DNA of 64,000 nt from an uncultured Eubacteriales bacterium (GTDB lineage Bacteria; Bacillota; Clostridia; Lachnospirales; Lachnospiraceae), in NCBI GenBank assembly GCA_949283695.1, contig CASDTX010000029.1, positions 1 through 64,000 of the forward strand. Direction: 5' to 3'. How positions within the stretch are numbered: position 1 is the stretch's first letter; every line of letters begins with the position of its first letter. The position numbers and the translations under genes were made by a program. The notes below the pieces were generated by a model. It searched no databases. It was given only the letters and a program-made list of their open reading frames with translations, and was not told the origin of the DNA. Shown in pieces: positions 17,357 to 27,243 of the stretch.

Positions 17357-18733
17357 CTAACGTCTGCCGGTGTCCAGCCCTCGCCATACGGTGGCCAGCA
17401 TGGTGACAAAGCTTGCGGTCCCGCCGATCACATTGGAGATCGGTTCTGCCAGGAATACGCCGTCGGTCCCCAGCCCTGCCGCACGGGGCAGCAGGATCGT
17501 CAGCGGCACCACGATCAGAACCTTCCGGAACAGGGAGAAGAACACCGCCTGCTTGGGCCGGTTCAGCGCCACGTACGTCGACTGTCCGGCAAACTGCAGA
17601 GCCATCATAAAGATCCCGCAGAAATAGATGCGCATGGCCGGAATCCCTTCCCGGATCAGCTCACTCTCCCGGGTAAACAGCTGGAGGAAGAATCGGGGTT
17701 CAAAGAATAATACTGCCCAGACCGCCAGAGAAAAGACAATACACCCGATACTCATAAACCGAATCGCAGACTTCACTCTGTCATAGCACCCGGCCCCGTA
17801 ATTATAACCGATCACCGGCTGTGCACCAGAAGTCAGACCGGTGACCGGCATGGTGATAATCTCCCGCACAGAGTTGATCACAGTCATAATTCCCACATAG
17901 AGGTCCCCGCCGTGCCGTGCCAGCACTGCATTGCAGACGATCTGAACCGTGCCGTTGGTAACCGCCATCACGAATCCTGAGGTGCCCAGAAGCGTGATCT
18001 CCCGTACCAGCTTCCCTTCCAGCCGCATTGCCCTGCGCGTCAGCCTTAGCAGAGCCCGCTTCCCGGTGAGAAATGCCAGCACCCACACCGCAGAGGCGCC
18101 CTGAGAGATAACTGTAGCTATGGCTGCGCCCCGAACCCCCATGCCGCACCCGAAGATCAGAATCGGATCCAGTATGATATTGAGCACTGCTCCCAGAAGG
18201 ACTGTCAGCATCCCCATCCTTCCGAATCCCTGTGCATTGATGAAGTTGTTCATGCCCAGGCTGGTCATGACAAACAAGGTTCCTATCAGATAGACCGAAA
18301 GATACTCTTCCGCGTAGGGATAGGTCGCGTCACTGGCGCCGAACAGATACAGCAGCGGCTTCTGAAAGATCAGACACACTGCCATCAGGATCCCGCCGGA
18401 AATCAGCAGCATGGCAAACGAATTTCCCATCACTTTCTCCGCCCGCTGCTCCTCATGGCCGCCCCGCGCGATGGAACAGAGCGGAGCTCCGCCCATTCCG
18501 AACAGATTGGCAAACGCCGTGATCATTGTAATCACGGGCAGGCACAGGCCGATTCCGGTCAGAGCCTGAGCGGAAGCATGCGGAATATGTCCGATATAGA
18601 TCCGGTCCACAATGCTGTACATCACATTGATGAGCTGGGCCACCGTCATAGGAAGGGCCAGACTTAAAATATTGCGGGCAATACTGCCCTTGCTGAAATC
18701 ATTGGCATTTTCCGCCCTCTTCATCTCACTCAA
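17357..18733 (-). CDS. MATE family efflux transporter
   Basis: A 12-helix multidrug and toxic compound extrusion transporter of about 458 residues, driven by a Na+ or H+ gradient. Seen: ARNILSLALPMTVAQLINVMYSIVDRIYIGHIP at the N-terminus, then two related six-helix halves; TGLTSGAQPVIGYNYGAG in the second half is typical. Substrate unknown. Start: TTG at 18733 with AGGAAG seven bases upstream; an ATG three codons later (18724) is possible. The longest frame (18775) would begin inside the ilvC terminator hairpin. No promoter was clear. It ends in TGRR and is followed by the phosphoribosyltransferase about 100 bp on. Confidence 0.9.
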   Translation of the reverse strand: MSEMKRAENANDFSKGSIARNILSLALPMTVAQLINVMYSIVDRIYIGHIPHASAQALTGIGLCLPVITMITAFANLFGMGGAPLCSIARGGHEEQRAEKVMGNSFAMLLISGGILMAVCLIFQKPLLYLFGASDATYPYAEEYLSVYLIGTLFVMTSLGMNNFINAQGFGRMGMLTVLLGAVLNIILDPILIFGCGMGVRGAAIATVISQGASAVWVLAFLTGKRALLRLTRRAMRLEGKLVREITLLGTSGFVMAVTNGTVQIVCNAVLARHGGDLYVGIMTVINSVREIITMPVTGLTSGAQPVIGYNYGAGCYDRVKSAIRFMSIGCIVFSLAVWAVLFFEPRFFLQLFTRESELIREGIPAMRIYFCGIFMMALQFAGQSTYVALNRPKQAVFFSLFRKVLIVVPLTILLPRAAGLGTDGVFLAEPISNVIGGTASFVTMLATVWRGLDTGRR

Positions 18734-18759
18734 ACGTACACTTCCTTTCCCTGCCGCGG

Positions 18760-18799
18760 AAAAAGGACCCGCCACCGTTCCGTCAGTGGCAGGCCCTTT
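18760..18799 (-). terminator. Terminator of ilvN-ilvC
   Basis: A 14-bp stem (18762-18775 with 18786-18799) whose two imperfect positions are G-U pairs on the minus-strand RNA only, followed by a T run. It lies about 28 bp after the ilvC stop and serves that transcript. Confidence 0.8.
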
Positions 18800-18826
18800 C
18801 AGTCTTACGATTCCATATTCCGCAGA

Positions 18827-19858
<1,032 letters not shown>

Positions 19859-19955
19859 CTAAAAATAAATAAAATCCGCCGGTCTGCCCGGCTTATATGT
19901 ATAGTGAAAGGCTTGCGTCGCTAGACCTCTTACTAACCAAATTTGGGGGGCCGGA

Positions 19956-20453
19956 TTAAAGATAGGCCACATCCTTGCTTCCACGAGAAAGACCTGTAAT
20001 GCCCGTTCTCGCCAGTTCCAGGATCTCATATCCCTTCAGAAGATTCAGAAACGCTTCCAGCTTGCTCTGATTGCCGGTGAGCTCAACGATCAGGGAGTCT
20101 TCCTCCACATCTACGATCTTGGCCCGGAAGATATCTGCAACCGAGATAATCTCACCTCTCTGGGCCGCGTCTGCCCGCAGCTTCACCATAATCAGTTCCC
20201 GATACACAGATTCGCCGTCCTTCAGCACCTTGATGTTCACAACATCTTCCAGCTTCCTGACCTGCTTCTCAATCTGCTCCAGAATCAGTTCATCTCCGGA
20301 TGACACTACCGTGATCCTTGTAAATCTGGGATCTGCGGTCATACCTGCGGTGATACTGTCGATGCTGTATCCGCGGCGGCTGAACAGTCCCGCGATCCGG
20401 CTTAATACGCCGGGGTTATTGTCTACAAGCAATGAAAATACCTGTTTACGCAT
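19956..20453 (-). CDS. ilvN: Acetolactate synthase small (regulatory) subunit
   Basis: The regulatory subunit of acetohydroxyacid synthase, conferring valine feedback control on the large subunit, which is not in this window. The ACT domain is clear: RKQVFSLLVDNNPGVLSRIAGLFSRRGYSIDSITAG at the start, then DPRFTRITVVSSGDE. The C-terminal domain carries REIMVKLRADAAQR-like sequence and SLIVELTGNQSKLEAFLNLL. 165 residues is normal. Start: ATG at 20453 with AAGGAGAGAG ahead; a longer frame has no SD and would start inside the promoter. Head of the ilvN-ilvC unit. Confidence 0.96.
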   Translation of the reverse strand: MRKQVFSLLVDNNPGVLSRIAGLFSRRGYSIDSITAGMTADPRFTRITVVSSGDELILEQIEKQVRKLEDVVNIKVLKDGESVYRELIMVKLRADAAQRGEIISVADIFRAKIVDVEEDSLIVELTGNQSKLEAFLNLLKGYEILELARTGITGLSRGSKDVAYL

Positions 20454-20506
20454 AAGGCTCTCTCCTTTTTTTAAAAAACAGATTGCGCTCTGTTTTGTCT
20501 CTAATA

Positions 20507-20535
20507 ATATTACCAACTGTATTATCCTTTGTCAA
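20507..20535 (-). promoter_or_regulatory. Sigma-A-type promoter of ilvN-ilvC
   Basis: Perfect TTGACA (20530-20535), 17 bp, TAATAT (20507-20512) on the minus strand. The short leader contains an 8-bp AT-rich hairpin followed by T residues just before the SD, which might act as a weak attenuator. No T-box is visible. Confidence 0.85.
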
Positions 20536-20552
20536 GATGCACCTTAGATTTT

Positions 20553-22340
20553 TTACTTCTTTTGACTTTCAATCTGTTCTGCCAGATCGTTTAAATAGAC
20601 CCACCGCTCGGTCTTCTCATCCAGCTCCCTCTGCGTCTGTTCCTGCTCGCTGAGCAGCTCTCTGAGCTTTACCGAATTGGTGGCATTTGCCGCCATCTGC
20701 CGGTCAATTGACTCCAGTTTCTCCTCCAGCGCGGCGATGTCGTCGTCAATGGTCTCATATTCCCTCTGCTCATTGTAGGAGAACTTCAGTTTCTTCGGCT
20801 GTCCTTTCTTCCAGCTGGCAGCCGATTCTTTGCTGCTTCTTTCTGCCCGTTCCTGGATCTGAGGCGTCTTCCGAAGGGTCTTCGCTTCCAGATAATCCGT
20901 ATATCCGCCCTCGTACTGGGTCACATGGCCCTCACCGTCCAGCTCCAGAATCCGGTCCGCCACATTATCAAGGAAGTACCGGTCATGAGAAACCGTAATC
21001 ACGATTCCGGAGAAACGGTTCAGATAATCTTCCAGTATAGTCAGTGTTGGAATATCCAGATCATTTCCCGCCTCGTCGAAGAGCAGGACGTTCGCATTCT
21101 GTGCAAGCACGCCCAGAAGATAGAGCCTGCGCTTCTCTCCTCCGGAGAGCTTTCCCACCGGCGCATACTGCATATCCGGGGTGAAGAGGAACCGTTCCAG
21201 CAGCGCAGAGGCGCTGATCTTACCGTCCCTTGTTGTAATATATTCCGCGATATCCTTCACGTAATCAATCACCCGCTGGGAATCATCCATCCCTTTCTCT
21301 TCCTGGGCGAAATATCCGATACGGATGGTCTCTCCGATCTCAATCTTCCCGGAGTCCGGCTTCTCAATCCCTGCCAGCATCTTCATCAGCGTGGTTTTCC
21401 CGCACCCGTTAGGTCCGATGATCCCCAGCCGCTGATTCTTCAGGACGGTATAGCTGTAGTCTTCCAGGATCTTCTTCTCCCCATAGCTCTTGCTGACATG
21501 GTGAAGTTCGATCGTCTTCTTCCCCATCCGTGTCTCTGCAGAATCCAGTTCCACTGTCTGATCCGCCTGCGGGGCTTTCCCGCTTTTCAGCGCTTCCAGC
21601 CGCATCAGCCTGGCTTTCTGCTTCGTGGATCTCGCCCGGCATCCCCGCTTCGCCCACTCCAGTTCCATGCGCAGTACGCTCTGGCGCTTCCGCTCTGAGG
21701 CCAGCTCCATCTCCTCCCGGGCGGCCTTCAGCTCCAGGAATCCCGAATAGTCTGCGTCATACCCGTACATTTTCCCATGGCTGATCTCCAGGATCCGGTT
21801 CGTCACCCGGTCCAGGAAATAGCGGTCGTGAGTTACGATCAGCACCGTTCCCCGGCAGCTTCGCAGGTATTCCTCCAGCCAGCGGATCATCGCCCCGTCC
21901 AGGTGGTTGGTCGGCTCATCCAGCAGCAGGACATCGAAGTCCTCCGCCAGCGTCTTGGCCAGAACCATCCGTCTCTTCTGGCCCCCGGACAGGGTCTCGA
22001 TCTTCTGATCAAAATCTGTAATTCCCAGCTCCATCAGATTGCTCTCCACCTTCCAGTCCTCTGCCTCGCCGGATCCGAATGCATAGGACCGGATATCGCA
22101 GTCTTCAGGAAATACCGGATTCTGCCGCACAAATGCGATTTTCAGACCGTTCTGCTTCACGATCTGCCCCGCGTCAGGGGTCTCCTCGCCTGCTGTCATC
22201 CGCAGGAGGGTCGACTTCCCCATGCCGTTCATCCCCACGATCCCGATCTTATCCCCCTGCTGAACACCGAAAGAAGCGTCGTCATAGATCACTTTCTCTC
22301 CATAGATCTTGCTGATGTGTTCCATATTAATAATGTTCAT
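20553..22340 (-). CDS. ABC-F ATPase, Uup/YfmR-like
   Basis: A soluble protein with two ABC domains and no membrane segments. First cassette: IVGMNGMGKSTLL, LSGGQKRRMVLAKTL, LLLDEPTNHLDG. Second: IIGPNGCGKTTLMKML, LSGGEKRRLYLL, and a Walker B that reads VLLFDEAGNDLD, where Glu-Pro-Thr is normal. A C-terminal coiled coil (roughly residues 510-595) is the Uup hallmark; such proteins act on the ribosome. About 595 residues from the ATG at 22340, which has GGAG five bases ahead. The frame runs 84 codons further upstream through a 30-bp hairpin, and I reject that extension. It ends 100 bp before ilvN. A resistance role is possible for ABC-F proteins in general but not indicated. Confidence 0.88.
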   Translation of the reverse strand: MNIINMEHISKIYGEKVIYDDASFGVQQGDKIGIVGMNGMGKSTLLRMTAGEETPDAGQIVKQNGLKIAFVRQNPVFPEDCDIRSYAFGSGEAEDWKVESNLMELGITDFDQKIETLSGGQKRRMVLAKTLAEDFDVLLLDEPTNHLDGAMIRWLEEYLRSCRGTVLIVTHDRYFLDRVTNRILEISHGKMYGYDADYSGFLELKAAREEMELASERKRQSVLRMELEWAKRGCRARSTKQKARLMRLEALKSGKAPQADQTVELDSAETRMGKKTIELHHVSKSYGEKKILEDYSYTVLKNQRLGIIGPNGCGKTTLMKMLAGIEKPDSGKIEIGETIRIGYFAQEEKGMDDSQRVIDYVKDIAEYITTRDGKISASALLERFLFTPDMQYAPVGKLSGGEKRRLYLLGVLAQNANVLLFDEAGNDLDIPTLTILEDYLNRFSGIVITVSHDRYFLDNVADRILELDGEGHVTQYEGGYTDYLEAKTLRKTPQIQERAERSSKESAASWKKGQPKKLKFSYNEQREYETIDDDIAALEEKLESIDRQMAANATNSVKLRELLSEQEQTQRELDEKTERWVYLNDLAEQIESQKK

Positions 22341-22400
22341 ACATACTCCATTCCGCGCCGGATCAGCGGCACCATTCGCAAAGCCGAACTGATACACAGA

Positions 22401-22475
22401 AACTCCCGGCGTACTCTTCAAAACGATTCCTTCTTCACTGATACAGGAATCATTTTGAAGAGTACGCCGGGAGTT
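22401..22475 (-). promoter_or_regulatory. Long hairpin upstream of the ABC-F gene
   Basis: Two 30-nt arms (22401-22430 and 22446-22475) are complementary at 29 positions, the remaining one being a G-T type pair, around a 15-nt loop. It lies 61 bp before the ABC-F start and about 50 bp after the permease stop. No T-run follows on either strand. It may be an attenuator, an RNA stabiliser or a mobile palindrome. Confidence 0.7.
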
Positions 22476-22525
22476 GTCAAGAGGAAACCGGATGATTTTC
22501 CTCGCCGCCGCGAAAATGGAACTGG

Positions 22526-23146
22526 TCACCGCCTCCTTCGGAAGAGCAGGATCCCCCATGCCATGCACAGAATCCCTGCACCCAGGATCCAATATTTCGT
22601 CTCATAATCAATGAGCATCCCAAAGGGATACAGCTTCTTCAGATACCGGTACCCGGCGCTGATCCCCGCCACATAATACCCCAGGGAGATCATATATCCT
22701 GCGATGAGATTGTCCGTCACTGCATAGGCCAGGATCCCCAGACCACCGAAGGCAATGATTTCGGCCATGGTTCCGAAAAAGTATTTCCCCGGTTCAATCT
22801 CACAGTCTCCTGCCGCCAGTACCGCGATACTGCCGGCGGTCAGAAGTGCAGAGACCGTCAGACTGATCACTGTCCTGGTCAGGTAAACCCCGGTCATCTT
22901 CGTGTATCTCACCTTTACAACATCCCACAGATCCCGGTCCTGCTCGGGCAGAAATACGGGAACGAAAAGGATGATCCCGATCAGCGCCACATACGTCTCC
23001 AGCACCTTGGTACTCTGGGCCGCATCCAGATTCTTCACCCCCAGCACCAGGGGGGATGCGGCCAGCAGAAGCACGCAGATCAGAACATGCTGCCAGGCAT
23101 TATGCCGCAGCTGTACTTTTGTGATTTCCCAATATTTTGCCGCCAC
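22526..23146 (-). CDS. ABC-type membrane protein, small permease-like subunit
   Basis: A 206-residue hydrophobic protein with about six membrane segments, beginning EITKVQLRHNAWQHVLICVLLL and ending ILGAGILCMAWGILLFRRRR. I recognise no specific family, but its size, hydropathy and position behind an ABC permease and ATPase suggest a second membrane subunit of the same exporter. The start is a GTG at 23146, overlapping the preceding permease gene by 47 bp; GGGG lies about 11 bases ahead. Translational coupling is likely. Confidence 0.7.
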   Translation of the reverse strand: MAAKYWEITKVQLRHNAWQHVLICVLLLAASPLVLGVKNLDAAQSTKVLETYVALIGIILFVPVFLPEQDRDLWDVVKVRYTKMTGVYLTRTVISLTVSALLTAGSIAVLAAGDCEIEPGKYFFGTMAEIIAFGGLGILAYAVTDNLIAGYMISLGYYVAGISAGYRYLKKLYPFGMLIDYETKYWILGAGILCMAWGILLFRRRR

Positions 23147-24338
23147 GTTTTAAATGCCCCTTTCTCTTTCTTTCATAAATCAGAATCACCAGCACCAGAA
23201 CCGCCAGTGACAATCCTGCGTAGAATCCCCGGTTTGCAGCCAGCTGCCCGAAGCCTTCCGCGAACCCGGCATAGTTCATCTCTGTATTGTGCCGGGGCAC
23301 CAGATTCCATCCATACATACCGCCGCCCAAGCCGGTGACACCGCCCATCAGGCCGGCAAACCACCAGACCGTCTGGACAAGCACTGCCAGCGCGGTTTCC
23401 GTCAGCTCTGTACACAGCATTCCCACAGATACCACTGCCATCACCGTCGGCATCAGCCATCCCAGATCGTATTTCAGCCACGCCAGATAGTCCGGACGCA
23501 CTGCCAGGCCTGACCGGATACACTCCGCTGTCGGCAGCAGCGACAAGAGCAGGATCGGCAGCATATGCATACACACAAGCGCCAGGTACCGGCTTCCCAT
23601 GACAACAGCGGAGGGCGCCTGCCTCACGAAGACCAGCTCCTGCATCCGGGCCCGCTTATCCCGCAGCATCCGGGTCGCTGTCACGAAGACCGGAAGAATG
23701 CCGGCCAGGATCCCCATATAATCACAGAACAGTCTTGCATATCCGCCGGTAAGTCCGTCCTTCTCGATCAGATCCTGATAATTCTTCACCGCCCCCTCGT
23801 AGTCCACCGGGATCTTCACCTGAGCCCACAGCCGCTCTTCTGTGTAGAAAGATCCCGGTCCCAGGATCTTGGCCACCTGGGTCATATCTTCCAGAAATTC
23901 TTCGTATTTAAGCCCTTTCCGGATACGTACCCGATATGGTTCTGTCTGAATATCGTGTTCCTCATAGTAGGCGCCGATCTCCGCCTCGATCTCTTCCGGC
24001 CGAAGTCCGGTCAGATCATAGATCATATCTGCGATCTTCTCTTTCTCTTCACTGCTTAAGGAGACATTCTTCGCGTATCCCACCGGGTAAGTTACGAAAT
24101 TGTCATAATAATAATCCCAGACAAGCTCTCCCGTGCCAGACTCCATCACGTCTTCTTCCGTAATGTCCGCGCTGTACCCGTACTGAGAATAGTTCTCCTG
24201 TCCTTCTTCCGGGGGAGTCAGGATCTTCTGACCGCCCAGCTGACTCTGAAAGAAGAGGACCAGGCATCCGATGTAGAGCCAATAGATCAGACTTTTTGCC
24301 GTCTGGGAACATTCCTTTCGAAAGAGGCTGATCATCAT
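23100..24338 (-). CDS. ABC-2 type permease with large extracellular domain
   Basis: A 412-residue membrane protein. An N-terminal membrane helix (SLIYWLYIGCLVLFFQSQLGG) is followed by roughly 165 polar residues, probably outside the cell, containing the acidic EEDVMESGTGELVWDYYYDNF, and then about five to six further helices to the C-terminus. This is the ABC-2 export permease pattern. Its start ATG overlaps the stop of the ATPase gene by four bases (ATGA), so they form one system. Cargo unknown; peptide or lipid-type envelope stress exporters have this arrangement beside a two-component pair. Confidence 0.78.
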   Translation of the reverse strand: MMISLFRKECSQTAKSLIYWLYIGCLVLFFQSQLGGQKILTPPEEGQENYSQYGYSADITEEDVMESGTGELVWDYYYDNFVTYPVGYAKNVSLSSEEKEKIADMIYDLTGLRPEEIEAEIGAYYEEHDIQTEPYRVRIRKGLKYEEFLEDMTQVAKILGPGSFYTEERLWAQVKIPVDYEGAVKNYQDLIEKDGLTGGYARLFCDYMGILAGILPVFVTATRMLRDKRARMQELVFVRQAPSAVVMGSRYLALVCMHMLPILLLSLLPTAECIRSGLAVRPDYLAWLKYDLGWLMPTVMAVVSVGMLCTELTETALAVLVQTVWWFAGLMGGVTGLGGGMYGWNLVPRHNTEMNYAGFAEGFGQLAANRGFYAGLSLAVLVLVILIYERKRKGHLKRGGKILGNHKSTAAA

Positions 24339-25213
24339 AAGGCATCCCCCTTCCTCTGCATCAGATACATATAGGCGTCTTCCACCCCCGCCTCACACAG
24401 CTGCGCGCCGGAGAACGGCTGCCGGTCTGTGAGGAACCGCACCATAACATTATTTCCCAGCGTGATCATACTGGTCACCAGATAGGACGCCCGGATCTTC
24501 TCCAGCTGTTTCCTGCTGATCTCCGCCCGGTACACCCTTCCATCCACAAGGGAAATCAGCTCTTCCACGGTTCCGCGAAAGAGGATTCTGCCTTCGTCCA
24601 TGATCCCGATCTCCTCGCAGGCCGCTTCCACATCACCCACGATATGGGTGGAGAGGATCACGATCCGCTCCTCCGCGATCTCGCAGAGCAGATTCCGGAA
24701 GCGCACCCGCTCCTCCGGATCCAGACCGGCCGTCGGCTCATCCACGATCAGGACTTTCGGATCATGCAGGATGGCCTGTGCGATCCCCAGCCTCCGCTTC
24801 ATCCCGCCCGAGAGCGCCCGCACTTTGGTCCGCCCGTTCTCACTTAAGTTCACTCGTTCCAGAAGCACCGGGATCCGCTGCTTTCGCTGTGCCCTTGTAA
24901 GTCCGGAGAGCACCCCCAGATAATCCATGGCCTCGTACACGGTCATATTCGGATACATGGAAAATTCCTGGGGAAGATATCCCGTGATCTTGCGTATCTC
25001 AGAAGCACGACTGACCGGAATGCCGCATACGGTCACCCTTCCGCTGTCTTTCTCCAGGAGGGACGCCAGCACTTTCATCAGCGTTGTCTTCCCCGCCCCG
25101 TTTCTTCCCAGAAGCCCGAACATTCCTTCGGTAATCTTCAGATCGACTCCCCGCAGCGCCTGTTTCTTTCCATAGGATTTGTTCAGATTTTGAATTACAA
25201 TCTCCGTCTTCAT
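24335..25213 (-). CDS. ABC transporter ATP-binding protein
   Basis: A single-cassette ATPase of about 292 residues. Walker A GLLGRNGAGKTTLMKVL, signature LSGGMKRRLGIAQAIL, Walker B VLIVDEPTAGLDP and the H-loop STHIVGDVE are intact. The C-terminal 80 residues are a variable regulatory tail. Start: ATG at 25213 with AAAGGG eight bases upstream; a GTG three codons earlier would overlap that SD. It heads an ATPase-permease-permease unit behind a promoter (25281-25312) that carries the same tandem TAGGA box as the response-regulator promoter, so control by the adjacent two-component system is inferred. Confidence 0.92.
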   Translation of the reverse strand: MKTEIVIQNLNKSYGKKQALRGVDLKITEGMFGLLGRNGAGKTTLMKVLASLLEKDSGRVTVCGIPVSRASEIRKITGYLPQEFSMYPNMTVYEAMDYLGVLSGLTRAQRKQRIPVLLERVNLSENGRTKVRALSGGMKRRLGIAQAILHDPKVLIVDEPTAGLDPEERVRFRNLLCEIAEERIVILSTHIVGDVEAACEEIGIMDEGRILFRGTVEELISLVDGRVYRAEISRKQLEKIRASYLVTSMITLGNNVMVRFLTDRQPFSGAQLCEAGVEDAYMYLMQRKGDAL

Positions 25214-25280
25214 TGATGTCACCCTTTCTGTGCATTCATTTCAAACATCCCGGTTTCTTCCGTTCTGTTCTCATGAACCT

Positions 25281-25312
25281 ACTATACCGTCGAAAATCCT
25301 ATTTTTCTCCTA
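25281..25312 (-). promoter_or_regulatory. ABC operon promoter with tandem TAGGA box
   Basis: On the minus strand two TAGGA half-sites (25308-25312 and 25297-25301) are 11 bp apart and end exactly 10 bp before a -10 TATAGT (25281-25286). The usual -35 position has no match and falls between the half-sites, as at activator-dependent promoters of OmpR-family regulators. The box begins a few bases past the kinase stop codon. Confidence 0.7.
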
Positions 25313-25319
25313 CAAAGAT

Positions 25320-26552
25320 TTAAGACTTTCTGCAGAAAAAGGATACACTTACAAAAGCTCCTCCCTCTACACTGTTGGCCAGATTCAGGCAGCCGCCGTG
25401 CTTCTCGGCGAGCACGCGGCAGATATGAAGTCCGATCCCGAAATGCTCCTGTACTCCGCCGGTCTCTTCCGCCCGCACCGCCGGATCCCTCCCCCGGAAA
25501 TACGGTTCTGCGGCGGATGCAAGCCCCTCTGTGTCGAATCCCGGGCCGTCGTCCCGCACATAGAGGAACAGCCGGTCCTGCTCATAATCCAGCAGGATCT
25601 CCACCTCCTTTCCGGCAAAGCGCAGGGCATTCGAAAGCAGGTTTTCCAGCACTTCCAGAAAGAGGGATTCGTCCAGCCAGACAGAGGCATCGCTTCCGCC
25701 GGCGGCTGTCAGAATCCGGATATCTCCGACCAGATTCAGGGGTTCTGTAATCTCCTGGATCAGGGAATACAGATGGGCCTTGGTGGTCTCTGTCCGGGTG
25801 ATTTCAAGCTCTTCAAAACTGCGGATCTGCCGCATGGTCCTCGTATAATCCTCCAGACGCTTCAGCTGCTGGGACATCAATTTCAGAGTCGAAGTCAGTT
25901 TCTCCTCACTCACCTTCCCCTCTGGGGCGTACCGGTACAGGAGTTCAGAATATCCCCGCAGCACAGTCAGCGGGGTCCGCATATCATGAGCAAAGACTGC
26001 GTTAATCTCCTTCTGATCCTCGATCTTACGCCAGAGAGCTTCCCGGTCAGCCACCACTTCCCGGCGCATCTGCTCAAAGGTTCTGCACAGCTGTCCCATC
26101 TCATCCTTGCTGTCATAGGAAACTGTAAAATCCAGATTGTGCCGGCCCATCTCCTCCGCCCCTTTCCGCAGGATCTCAAACGGCCGGCGCATCCGGTTCC
26201 GGTAGAACAGGACCGCCGCCCCTGCCGATCCCGCCCCCACGCAGATCCAGGGTGAGACCGTAAAAATCAGCTGAAGAGCCGCCATTTCCGACCGTTCTTT
26301 CTCCGGCAGAAGATACACGATCTCCTCAATGCTGTTAAGACTTCCGACAGTTTTGATCGAATCCATTGCCCCATAGATTCCATAGGACTGAATCAGCTCA
26401 TTGTATCTGACTGTACAGTACTGCCGAATCGTCCATGTACACACAAACGCACCGCAAAAAGCCAGCAGCAAGTATGCCGCCAGCGCCCATTTTACAGAGA
26501 GATTCCGGATCCATTTCCGGAACTGTCCTATCTTCTCATCGATCCAGTCCAC
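25320..26552 (-). CDS. Sensor histidine kinase
   Basis: A membrane sensor of about 410 residues. Two membrane helices (WALAAYLLLAFCGAFVCTW and PWICVGAGSAGAAVLFY) flank an extracellular loop of about 85 residues. A HAMP-like linker precedes the H-box FAHDMRTPLTVLRGYSELL with the phospho-accepting His. The ATPase domain has NLLSNALRF (N box), RDDGPGFD (G1) and FGIGLHICRVLAEKHGG (G2). Start: GTG at 26552 with GGAGTGGGG just ahead; another GTG six codons upstream is possible. It overlaps the regulator gene by about 25 bp. The signal is unknown; the ABC genes downstream point to envelope or antimicrobial stress. Confidence 0.92.
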   Translation of the reverse strand: MDWIDEKIGQFRKWIRNLSVKWALAAYLLLAFCGAFVCTWTIRQYCTVRYNELIQSYGIYGAMDSIKTVGSLNSIEEIVYLLPEKERSEMAALQLIFTVSPWICVGAGSAGAAVLFYRNRMRRPFEILRKGAEEMGRHNLDFTVSYDSKDEMGQLCRTFEQMRREVVADREALWRKIEDQKEINAVFAHDMRTPLTVLRGYSELLYRYAPEGKVSEEKLTSTLKLMSQQLKRLEDYTRTMRQIRSFEELEITRTETTKAHLYSLIQEITEPLNLVGDIRILTAAGGSDASVWLDESLFLEVLENLLSNALRFAGKEVEILLDYEQDRLFLYVRDDGPGFDTEGLASAAEPYFRGRDPAVRAEETGGVQEHFGIGLHICRVLAEKHGGCLNLANSVEGGAFVSVSFFCRKS

Positions 26553-27214
26553 TGATACCCCACTCCCCACACGGTGCGGATCACTTCCTGATCCGTATAT
26601 TCTGCGATCTTTCCCCGGATCCTCCGCACATGCTCGGCCACAATCGTGCTGTCGCCGTCTGCGTCATATCCCCGCACCTTTTCATAGATTCTTTCTTTGC
26701 TGAATACCTGCCCCGGATGAAGGGAAAGAAACGCAAGGATATCGTATTCTGTTCTCGTCAGATCAATCCGGTGAGAGCCGCAGAGGATACTGCGCTCCTG
26801 ATAACAGATCGTCAGATCGCCTTCTTTCTTGACCGGGCCTGTATGCCGCCCCCGCGCCTCCCTGCGGAAATGGGCCATCACCCTTGCGCCCAGTTCTTCC
26901 ACACTGAACGGTTTCGTGATGTAGTCGTCTCCGCCCATCATCAGTCCGGTGATCCGGTCCTGTTCCTCCACACGCGCAGACAGAAAGAGGATCGGACACC
27001 CCACCTTCTCCCGGATCTTCGCACACACGCTCAGCCCGTCCATGTCCGGCATATTGATATCCAGCAGGATCATATCCGGATCACCGGATATCTTCTCCAG
27101 CGCCTCCCGGCCCCCGCCGGCTGTCAGCACTTCATAGCCCTGCAGCTCCAGATAATCTTTCAGGAGAAGGACAATGCCCTCCTCGTCGTCCACAACCAGA
27201 ATCCGCTGTCCCAT
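26528..27214 (-). CDS. OmpR-family response regulator
   Basis: 228 residues. The receiver domain has the acidic pocket VDDEEG, phospho-acceptor Asp in MILLDINMPDMDG (about residue 52), and the conserved KPFSVEELGARV lysine. The C-terminal winged helix shows LTRTEYDILAFLSLHPGQVFSKERIYEKV and VRRIRGKI, with VWGVGYQW at the end. The ATG at 27214 follows AAAGGAGG. Its own promoter (27244-27275) carries the tandem TAGGA box that also precedes the ABC genes, implying autoregulation. Confidence 0.95.
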   Translation of the reverse strand: MGQRILVVDDEEGIVLLLKDYLELQGYEVLTAGGGREALEKISGDPDMILLDINMPDMDGLSVCAKIREKVGCPILFLSARVEEQDRITGLMMGGDDYITKPFSVEELGARVMAHFRREARGRHTGPVKKEGDLTICYQERSILCGSHRIDLTRTEYDILAFLSLHPGQVFSKERIYEKVRGYDADGDSTIVAEHVRRIRGKIAEYTDQEVIRTVWGVGYQWTGSMRR

Positions 27215-27243
27215 CTGTGTGTACCTCCTTTTCCTGAAAGACT

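Noticed and set aside
20553-22340. ABC-F gene as an antibiotic-resistance determinant
   Set aside because: The C-terminal coiled coil points to the Uup/YfmR housekeeping group; nothing in the sequence supports target protection.
22341-22592. 84-codon N-terminal extension of the ABC-F protein
   Set aside because: It would be translated through the 30-bp hairpin, overlaps the permease gene, and is unlike the family; the ATG at 22340 has an SD.
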